DNA of 5,619 nt, taken from positions 12,503-18,121 of the forward strand of contig JAJYKO010000021.1 in NCBI GenBank assembly GCA_021788565.1, written 5' to 3'. Shown in pieces: positions 1 through 4,902 of the stretch. Positions within the stretch are counted from its first letter, which is position 1. Each line of letters opens with the position of its first letter. The notes beneath the pieces were generated by a model. That model was given only the letters and a program-made list of their open reading frames with translations. It made no database searches and was not told the DNA's origin. The DNA is from Chloroflexota bacterium (GTDB lineage: Bacteria; Chloroflexota; UBA6077). A program made the position numbers and the translations under genes.

Positions 1-220
<220 letters not shown>

Positions 221-1249
221 TCAGAACTCGATCAGAACCTTGATCACTTCCCGCTCGTTCATTGCCCGGTAGCCGTCCGGCACCCCGTCAAGATTCGTGA
301 CCCGGTCGAACACGCGGCCGGGCTCGATCCTGCCTTCGAGAACGTCGGGCAGCAGCTCCTGGATGTAGGCGCGGACTGGGGCCGGGCCGCCTGCGATGGT
401 GACGTTCTTGTAGAAAGTCGGCTGAGCCGCTGGGATCGACTCATGCTGAGGGACGCCGACGCGACCTACGGCGCCTCCCGGACGGGCTATGCTCAGAGCA
501 GTGAGCGTGGACTGTCCGTGACCAACGCACTCAAGGACGGAGTGGGCGCCGAACCCGCCGGTGAGCTCCCGCACGCGCTCGACCGCCTCCTCCCCTCGCT
601 CGCTGACGACATCCGTCGCTCCGAACTCCCGCGCCAGTGCGATCCGGTCAGGGTGGCGGCCGAGCATGATGACCCGCTCGGCGCCGAGCCGTTTGGCAGC
701 GATCACACCGCACAGGCCGACGGCGCCGTCGCCGACAACAGCCGCCGTCTTGCCCGGGCCAACCCTGGCGGATACGGCGGCGTGGTGGCCGGTCCCCATC
801 ACGTCGGCGAGCGTGAGGAGGGACGGCATCAGCGCGGCATCGATGCCCACCGGCAGGACGAAGAGCGTCCCGTCTGCCTGGGGGACGCGCACCGCCTCGG
901 CCTGTGCTCCCTCATTCGTGCCGAAGAACCCTCCGTGAATGCACGCCGTCTGCAGTCCCTCCTGGCAGAAAACACAGGTGCCGTCGGAGTATGCGAACGG
1001 CATGACGACTAGGTCGCCAGGCTTCACGCGCCGGACGTCACGCCCGACGGCTTCGACTATGCCGATGGCTTCGTGCCCCATGTGGCGCACGGTCTCGCTA
1101 CGTTCCATCGCCTGGTACGGCCAGAGATCGCTGCCGCAGATGCAGGCGCGTGTGACCCTGACAACCGCGTCGGTCGGCTCGATCACACGGGCGTCAGGGA
1201 CGGTCTCGATTCGGACGTCCCCGGCGCCGTACATAACAGTTGCTCGCAT
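221..1249 (-). CDS. Zinc-dependent alcohol dehydrogenase, medium-chain (MDR) family, probably NADP(H)-dependent
   Basis: A 342-residue soluble oxidoreductase expected to interconvert alcohols with aldehydes or ketones. Seen: an N-terminal GroES-like domain with the catalytic zinc site Cys38 (ACICGSD), His59-Glu60 (GHE) and Asp149 (LADVMGTGHH), the Cys/His/Asp arrangement known from Thermoanaerobacter secondary ADH. The Rossmann motif GDGAVG is at 173-178. After the second beta strand comes Gly197-Arg198-His199 instead of an acidic residue, which by analogy with that enzyme suggests NADP(H) preference (inference). The structural-zinc lobe is incomplete: Cys92, Cys95 and Cys103 are present, but the first position is Asp89 (SDGTCVFC). 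The start has GAGAGG (1260-1265, reversed) 10 nt upstream. It is the first gene of a minus-strand pair with the aldo/keto reductase and diverges from an AraC-type regulator that probably controls it. Substrate is unknown; formaldehyde- or threonine-dehydrogenase-like relatives are alternatives. Confidence 0.93.
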   Translation of the reverse strand: MRATVMYGAGDVRIETVPDARVIEPTDAVVRVTRACICGSDLWPYQAMERSETVRHMGHEAIGIVEAVGRDVRRVKPGDLVVMPFAYSDGTCVFCQEGLQTACIHGGFFGTNEGAQAEAVRVPQADGTLFVLPVGIDAALMPSLLTLADVMGTGHHAAVSARVGPGKTAAVVGDGAVGLCGVIAAKRLGAERVIMLGRHPDRIALAREFGATDVVSERGEEAVERVRELTGGFGAHSVLECVGHGQSTLTALSIARPGGAVGRVGVPQHESIPAAQPTFYKNVTIAGGPAPVRAYIQELLPDVLEGRIEPGRVFDRVTNLDGVPDGYRAMNEREVIKVLIEF

Positions 1250-1275
1250 GTTGAAGGTACCTCTCGTTCACAATA

Positions 1276-1305
1276 GTTATCAGATGTCGTATCGGCGGGC
1301 GTCAC
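1276..1305 (-). promoter_or_regulatory. Candidate promoter of the alcohol dehydrogenase operon
   Basis: Reading the minus strand, GTGACG (1300-1305, 4 of 6 to the -35 consensus) is separated by 18 bp from GATAAC (1276-1281, 4 of 6 to the -10 consensus). Transcription would begin near 1268 and give a leader of about 20 nt that just includes the ribosome binding site. The match is modest and was judged by eye. Confidence 0.3.
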
Positions 1306-1385
1306 GCATTGTTCGGACCCACGTCGTTGCGACCGATCGCCTTCGTCCCGCCCTTGAATACTACTGCGGCCCGACCCTCTCCAGG

Positions 1386-1418
1386 TAGCCTGATCCTGCT
1401 GCTGGCTTGCCTAATCCT
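1386..1418. promoter_or_regulatory. Direct repeat with 21-bp period, candidate AraC-family operator
   Basis: TAGCCTGATCCT (1386-1397) and TTGCCTAATCCT (1407-1418) agree at 10 of 12 positions and start exactly 21 bp apart, two turns of B-DNA. AraC-family proteins characteristically bind direct-repeat half-sites at about this spacing. The repeat lies in the divergent gap between the AraC-type regulator and the dehydrogenase, roughly 80 bp upstream of the dehydrogenase -35 candidate and 35 bp upstream of the regulator -10 candidate. Binding is inferred, not shown. Confidence 0.4.
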
Positions 1419-1452
1419 ATGGAGATGCCGACCAATGTGCGGTATCGTGCGT

Positions 1453-1458
1453 TACAAT
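1453..1458 (+). promoter_or_regulatory. Candidate -10 box of the AraC-type regulator gene
   Basis: TACAAT matches the -10 consensus at 5 of 6 positions and lies 46 bp before the regulator start codon. The upstream partner is poor: CCGACC at 1428-1433 carries only GAC in register, with a 19-bp spacer. A promoter with a weak -35 region would suit activator or autoregulatory control, but this is a guess. Confidence 0.25.
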
Positions 1459-1504
1459 GTAGGTCGCGGGTGGATATCGAGAAAGACCGGACAGGAGAAG
1501 TCCC

Positions 1505-2449
1505 ATGCAGGAAGCGGTAACGACAGAACCGTATGAGGCTGGTCGCATAGAGGAGATGCGCGAGGCCTTGGCAAGGAGCGTTGCCAGGTGGACAACTGCT
1601 TCGGACACTGTAGAAACGGCGATCCCTGGCCTGCTGCTAGTCCGCCGGGAGGTTCCTACTGAGCCATTCATTTGCATGTACGAGCCGAGCGTGGTTCTCG
1701 TTCTCCAGGGACCCAAGCGGATAGTGGTGGGCGAGGACGCCTTCGAGTGGGCAGGGCACCAGTTCGTGCTCACCTCGGTCGACATACCGGTGATTTCGCA
1801 GGTGCTAGAAGCGAGCAAGGAAAAGCCACACCTGGCCCTAAGGCTGAAGCTCGATCAGCGGGCGATAGCGGAGATGATGGTGGACTGCAACCTGCCGGCT
1901 CCAAAGGGGCAGCTAACAGGGCGAGGTATGATACTGGGAGAGGGCACTCTGCCCCTGTTCAAAGCCTTCGAGCGGTTGATCGGGCTGCTCGACGAGCCCG
2001 ATGACATCCCCATCCTGGCGCCGCTTATCCAGAGGGAAATCCTGTATCGTCTCGTGATGAGCGATCAGGGATACCGCCTCCGGCAGATAGCCTCCGTGGG
2101 GAATCCCAGCAATCAGATTGCGAGAGCCGTCAACTGGCTGAAGGCTCACTACTCCGAGCCCCTCCGAATAGAGGAGTTGGCAGCTCGGGTGCAGATGAGT
2201 GCCTCTACCTTCCACCAGCACTTCCGGACGCTGACGGCCATGAGCCCGCTCCAGTATCAGAAGTGGCTGCGGCTTAACGAAGCACGGCGGATGATGCTTG
2301 TAGAGCACCTGGATGCTACGAGCGCAGCTTTCCGTGTTGGGTATGAGAGCCCTTCGCAGTTCAGCCGTGAGTACAGGCGCCTGTTTGGCACGCCACCATC
2401 TCGTGACGTTGCGAGCCTGCGCCAGATGCCCGCCGTTACGGCGGTCTGA
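1505..2449 (+). CDS. AraC-family transcriptional regulator with AraC_N-type sensor domain (YqhC-like)
   Basis: A 314-residue DNA-binding regulator. Seen: an N-terminal cupin-like region with the AraC_N signature EPSVVLVLQGPKRIVVGE (60-77) and REILYRLVMSDQGYRLRQIA (177-196). The C-terminal AraC/XylS domain follows, with a first helix-turn-helix at about 222-241 (IEELAARVQMSASTFHQHFR) and a second at about 270-293 (ATSAAFRVGYESPSQFSREY). The closing FGTPPSRDVASLR is typical of the group. The start has AGGAG (1493-1497) 7 nt upstream. AraC_N regulators include E. coli YqhC, which activates an aldehyde-reducing dehydrogenase gene and dkgA. Here the regulator diverges from a dehydrogenase-reductase pair of matching function, so control of that pair in response to reactive aldehydes is the natural inference. 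Its codon use looks less biased than that of glnA (several ATA, CTA and AGG codons). The effector is unknown. Confidence 0.93.
   Translation: MQEAVTTEPYEAGRIEEMREALARSVARWTTASDTVETAIPGLLLVRREVPTEPFICMYEPSVVLVLQGPKRIVVGEDAFEWAGHQFVLTSVDIPVISQVLEASKEKPHLALRLKLDQRAIAEMMVDCNLPAPKGQLTGRGMILGEGTLPLFKAFERLIGLLDEPDDIPILAPLIQREILYRLVMSDQGYRLRQIASVGNPSNQIARAVNWLKAHYSEPLRIEELAARVQMSASTFHQHFRTLTAMSPLQYQKWLRLNEARRMMLVEHLDATSAAFRVGYESPSQFSREYRRLFGTPPSRDVASLRQMPAVTAV
2430..2444 (+). other. GC hairpin in the last codons of the regulator gene
   Basis: CCGCCG, loop TTA, CGGCGG: a perfect 6-bp stem five bases before the end of the AraC-type gene. No T-run follows. It stands 27 bp before the much longer terminator-like stem and may act with it at the 3' end of the transcript. 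Confidence 0.3.
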
Positions 2450-2471
2450 AGCGAGACGGCCGATAGCATCG

Positions 2472-2504
2472 AGGGGCTTTTGTGCAGATTGCACAAAAGC
2501 CCCT
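2472..2504 (+). terminator. Perfect 15-bp inverted repeat, terminator-like, after the regulator gene
   Basis: Arms 2472-2486 (AGGGGCTTTTGTGCA) and 2490-2504 are exact reverse complements around the 3-nt loop GAT, 22 bp after the regulator stop codon. The length and perfection argue for function. The classical U-tract is missing (GTTCCATCTC follows); the only Ts and As lie inside the stem. It most likely ends the regulator transcript and insulates glnA. A dyad-symmetric protein site is the alternative. Confidence 0.6.
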
Positions 2505-2706
2505 GTTCCATCTCTTGACGGACTGCACGTAGACCCCTCGCCTCTCGGCCATATATCTTTTACCTGTGAAATGATGCAATGCAGACTCGTTATCGTTCGC
2601 AAACGGCATGAGCAAGCTCGCATCGAAGGCTAAAGCCAGGCACACGGGTTAGCGCGAAGAGCGCTCGAAACGATACACGCTGAGATCATTGAGGGGAGAA
2701 CAGCAC
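2505..2706 (+). promoter_or_regulatory. glnA: glnA upstream region and leader
   Basis: This stretch must carry the glnA promoter unless transcription reads through from the regulator gene. The best eye-found pair is TAGACC (2530-2535) and TATATC (2552-2557), 4 of 6 each with a 16-bp spacer, which is weak. TTGACG at 2515-2520 is a good -35 hexamer, but only C/G/T sequence lies where its -10 should be. A 5-bp hairpin, AGCGC/GCGCT with loop GAAGA, sits at 2651-2665 in the leader. No known riboswitch or sigma-54 (GG-N10-GC) site was recognised. Confidence 0.25.
2693..2698 (+). promoter_or_regulatory. glnA: Ribosome binding site deciding the GTG start of glnA
   Basis: GGGGAG lies 8 nt before the GTG at 2707. 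It is the best Shine-Dalgarno match near any in-frame start; the family-typical ATG at 2761 has only GGAAAG (2749-2754). The choice adds about 18 residues before the conserved N-terminus. Confidence 0.5.
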
Positions 2707-4182
2707 GTGACAGTAACGAAGACAGAGATGGGTGCACTGACAGATACCGGAAAGATTACCATGACGAAACCCGAGGAGGTAGTCGCTTTCGCCCGAGCCC
2801 AGGGCGTAAAGATGATCGACTACCGATTCGTGGACCTGCCCGGCACCTGGCAGCACTTCTCCACACCGGTCCAGGAGTTCGAAGCGGACGTCTTCAAGAA
2901 CGGCCTCGGCTTCGACGGCTCCAGCATCCGCGGCTTCCAGAAGATCCACGAGAGCGACATGGTGCTGATGCCGGACGCGACGACGGCCTTTGTCGACCCG
3001 ACGCTTAGCGTGCCGACCCTCGTCATCACCTGCGACGTCATGGACCCGGTCAAGAGGGCTCCCTACAGCCGCGACCCCCGGCACATCGCAAAGAAGGCCG
3101 AAGCCTATCTGGTGAAGACCGGCATCGCAACAATGAGCTACTGGGGCCCCGAGGCGGAGTTCTACATCTTCAACGACGTCCGTTTCGACCAGACCAGCCA
3201 TAGCGGCTACTACTTCGTCGACTCCGAGGAAGGGATCTGGAACAGCGGGCAGAACGGCAACAAGCCGAACCTCGGCTTCCGGCCCCGCTACAAGGAGGGC
3301 TACTTCCCGGTGCCGCCCATGGACAGGCAGCAGGACCTGCGCAGCGAGATGGTGATGAACCTGATCGCCGCTGGGATCGACGTTGAGGTCCACCACCACG
3401 AGGTGGGCACCGCGGGCCAGGCCGAGATCGACATGAAGTACAAGTCCCTGGCCTTCATGGGCGACCAGGTCCTGAAGTACAAGTACATCATTCGGAACAC
3501 CGCGGTAAACAAGGGCTACACCGCCACCTTCATGCCGAAGCCGCTCTTCGGCGACAACGGGTCCGGCATGCACGTGCACCAGAGCCTCTGGAAGGACGGC
3601 ACCAATCTCTTCTTTGACCTCAATGGCTACGGCCTGATCAGCGAGACGGCTCGCCACTACATCGGCGGCGTCCTTAAGCATGCGCCGGCCCTGTTGGCTC
3701 TGGCCGCTCCGACCACCAACTCCTACCGACGGTTGGTGCCAGGCTACGAGGCACCCATCAACCTGGTTTATTCCAAGCGGAACCGCAGTGCGGCCGTCCG
3801 CATCCCGATGTATTCCGACAACCCGAAGGCAAAGCGCGTAGAGGTCCGTTTCCCGGATCCGACGTCGAACCCGTACCTGGTCTTCTCCGCTCTGCTGATG
3901 GCAGGTCTGGACGGTGTCCAGAACGGGATCGAGCCCCCCGCCCCCGTGGACGAGGACATCTACGAGATGTCCCGGGAAGAGCGAGCCGGCATCCAGTCGA
4001 CGCCGGGTAGCCTGGCCGAAACCCTGAACGCGCTGGAGAGCGATCACGAGTTCCTGCTGAAGGGAGACGTCTTCACGAAGGACGTGATCGAGACCTGGAT
4101 CGAGTACAAGAGGGAGCGTGAGGTTGATCCCGTTGCACTGCGGCCGCATCCTTACGAGTTCTTCATGTACTACGACGCGTAG
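2707..4182 (+). CDS. glnA: Glutamine synthetase, type I (glutamate--ammonia ligase)
   Basis: Condenses glutamate and ammonia with ATP to glutamine, the main entry of ammonium into metabolism; cytosolic, a dodecamer in this family. With the GTG start the protein is 491 residues. Seen in order: beta-grasp domain with FDGSS (69-73), EAEF metal ligands (149-152), HHEVGTAGQAE (230-240), GDNGSGMH with active-site His289, flap GYEAP (Glu348), NRSAAVRIP (Arg360), RVEVRFPD (Glu379, Arg381) and C-terminal RPHPYEF. Tyr419 in DEDIYEM aligns with the E. coli adenylylation tyrosine (Tyr397), and the WNSGQ-to-YFPVPP region resembles the I-beta subgroup, so covalent control is possible. Start choice: GTG at 2707 has GGGGAG (2693-2698) 8 nt upstream. 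ATG at 2761 (GGAAAG, 6 nt upstream) would give 473 residues, nearer the family norm; ATG 2728 and TTG 2689 look weaker. No nitrogen-regulation neighbour is visible. Confidence 0.97.
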   Translation: MTVTKTEMGALTDTGKITMTKPEEVVAFARAQGVKMIDYRFVDLPGTWQHFSTPVQEFEADVFKNGLGFDGSSIRGFQKIHESDMVLMPDATTAFVDPTLSVPTLVITCDVMDPVKRAPYSRDPRHIAKKAEAYLVKTGIATMSYWGPEAEFYIFNDVRFDQTSHSGYYFVDSEEGIWNSGQNGNKPNLGFRPRYKEGYFPVPPMDRQQDLRSEMVMNLIAAGIDVEVHHHEVGTAGQAEIDMKYKSLAFMGDQVLKYKYIIRNTAVNKGYTATFMPKPLFGDNGSGMHVHQSLWKDGTNLFFDLNGYGLISETARHYIGGVLKHAPALLALAAPTTNSYRRLVPGYEAPINLVYSKRNRSAAVRIPMYSDNPKAKRVEVRFPDPTSNPYLVFSALLMAGLDGVQNGIEPPAPVDEDIYEMSREERAGIQSTPGSLAETLNALESDHEFLLKGDVFTKDVIETWIEYKREREVDPVALRPHPYEFFMYYDA

Positions 4183-4210
4183 CTTCTTCGTCGGTTAACC
4201 TCCTACCGGC

Positions 4211-4240
4211 GAAAGGTGAGGGCGTAGTACCACACCTTTC
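4211..4240 (+). repeat. 8-bp inverted repeat just before the glnA terminator
   Basis: GAAAGGTG (4211-4218) and CACCTTTC (4233-4240) are perfect reverse complements around a 14-nt loop, ending one base before the main terminator stem begins. It could form a second hairpin at the glnA mRNA 3' end and protect it from nucleases, or be incidental. Confidence 0.35.
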
Positions 4241-4241
4241 C

Positions 4242-4279
4242 ACTGGCCGGACGTCGTCCCCTCACGACGTCCGGCCAGT
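4242..4279 (+). terminator. Perfect 16-bp terminator-like hairpin after glnA
   Basis: Arms 4242-4257 (ACTGGCCGGACGTCGT) and 4264-4279 are exact reverse complements around the 6-nt loop CCCCTC, 59 bp past the glnA stop. It is followed by TCCTTCCC, only a pyrimidine stretch and not a true U-run. Its position and very high predicted stability support termination of glnA. Confidence 0.7.
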
Positions 4280-4384
4280 TCCTTCCCAGCCTGAACGCAG
4301 CGCAGCTTTCCCTCGTCTCGCCATCCACCCGAACCCATGGATTCAGGCACGTTACCATCTACATACTGGCACGCCGACATAGTG

Positions 4385-4390
4385 TATAAT
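4385..4390 (+). promoter_or_regulatory. Perfect -10 box (TATAAT) upstream of the tRNA-binding protein gene
   Basis: TATAAT matches the sigma-70/sigma-A consensus at all 6 positions and lies 95 bp before the start codon, past the glnA terminator. No good -35 hexamer occurs 15-19 bp upstream (CATACT at the 17-bp position). A start near 4397 would give a leader of about 90 nt. Confidence 0.4.
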
Positions 4391-4421
4391 CGCGGCCAGA
4401 GGGGGCGGCGCACAACCCGCG

Positions 4422-4439
4422 TGGCGAGGCTGGCGAGGC
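4422..4439 (+). repeat. Tandem 9-bp direct duplication in the leader
   Basis: TGGCGAGGC occurs twice back to back (4422-4430 and 4431-4439). The second copy also forms a 5-bp stem TGGCG/CGCCA at 4431-4443 with loop AGG. It lies between the TATAAT box and the start codon. It may be replication slippage, with no demonstrable role. Confidence 0.5.
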
Positions 4440-4485
4440 GCCACGGTTACTCGGTGTCGGTTATCCTCCCGCCTGGAGTTGAGCC

Positions 4486-4809
4486 ATGATTTCCATTGAG
4501 GATTTTGCGAAGATAGACCTTCGTGTGGGCACCATCGTCGCCGCCGAGCGGGTCGCTGGGGCCACCAAGATCCTGAAATTGACCATCGATATCGGAGAGA
4601 GGCAAGTAACCACTGCCTCTGGGATCGCCCAATATTACCAGCCGGAGGATTTGGTGGGCCGCCGGGTCGTGGTGGTCGCGAACCTTCAACCAGCTACTAT
4701 CAGGGGCATCGAATCCCAGGCAATGATCCTGGCCGCCAGTCAAGAAGGCAGCGGGGTCGTACTCGTGGCCCCCGCGGCGGAGATTCCAAACGGCGCCAGG
4801 GTGAAATAG
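4486..4809 (+). CDS. Stand-alone tRNA-binding OB-fold protein (MetRS C-terminal / Trbp111 type)
   Basis: A 107-residue protein consisting of a single tRNA_bind OB fold (PF01588 family by motif). Seen: DLRVGTI (11-17), KILKLTIDIGE (28-38), SGIAQYYQPEDLVG (45-58), VVVVANLQP (61-69), IRGIESQAMILAA (72-84) and the terminal IPNGARVK (100-107). This is the pattern of the C-terminal domain of bacterial methionyl-tRNA synthetase and of free Trbp111, which dimerise and bind the tRNA elbow without base specificity. Start ATG has GGAG 7 nt upstream. No catalytic synthetase domain is adjacent, so it either helps a separate MetRS in trans or acts as a general tRNA chaperone (inference). It may be labelled methionine--tRNA ligase subunit beta elsewhere, which overstates what is visible; a CsaA-like chaperone role is less likely. 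Confidence 0.9.
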   Translation: MISIEDFAKIDLRVGTIVAAERVAGATKILKLTIDIGERQVTTASGIAQYYQPEDLVGRRVVVVANLQPATIRGIESQAMILAASQEGSGVVLVAPAAEIPNGARVK

Positions 4810-4902
4810 GCCCGGCCATCCCCATTTTCGTTCGGCGGCTTGTGACCGGAAGCGCGCACGGGTTAACGAGTTGGCCGCACATGCTCAGGCAGGTGTCTTT
4901 CA

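Larger units (their letters stand above)
4183..4485. other. 303-bp intergenic region between glnA and the tRNA-binding protein gene
   Basis: No convincing gene lies here; a 72-codon minus-strand reading frame across the hairpins has no recognisable protein character. From left to right it holds an 8-bp inverted repeat, a perfect 16-bp terminator-like stem, about 100 bp without recognisable signals, a TATAAT box, a tandem 9-bp duplication and the ribosome binding site GGAG (4475-4478) of the next gene. Confidence 0.6.

Noticed and set aside
2515..2520. TTGACG as the -35 of glnA
   Set aside because: No AT-containing -10 hexamer lies 15-19 bp downstream; that segment is CCTCGCCTCTCGG.
2589..2604. 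GTTAT-N6-CAAAC resembling the actinobacterial GlnR box (GTnAC-N6-GnAAC) upstream of glnA
   Set aside because: Two of the eight fixed positions mismatch, only one half-pair is present and the phylum is uncertain; not strong enough to call.
1913..2623. 236-codon minus-strand frame over the regulator's end and the following gap
   Set aside because: It runs through the HTH-coding region and the 15-bp terminator-like stem and resembles no known protein.
2643..2651. CACGGGTTA upstream of glnA, also at 4857-4865 upstream of the glycosyltransferase
   Set aside because: A shared 9-mer is expected many times by chance in a window of this size, and no second element repeats beside it.
2640..2657. Possible sigma-54 site AGGCACACGGGTTAG before glnA
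   Set aside because: The required GC at the -12 element is out of register by one base, so it does not meet the GG-N10-GC rule.
2686..4149. Long open frame of 487 codons on the minus strand across glnA
   Set aside because: It mirrors glnA almost completely, and the sense strand carries every glutamine synthetase motif. Long antisense frames are common opposite GC-biased genes, and the translation shows no recognisable domain.
4289..4348. 7-bp inverted pair GCCTGAA / TTCAGGC
   Set aside because: The 46-nt loop and short arms are within chance expectation.
4195..4413. 72-codon minus-strand frame in the glnA downstream gap
   Set aside because: It spans both inverted repeats, lacks any recognisable motif and has no convincing ribosome binding site.
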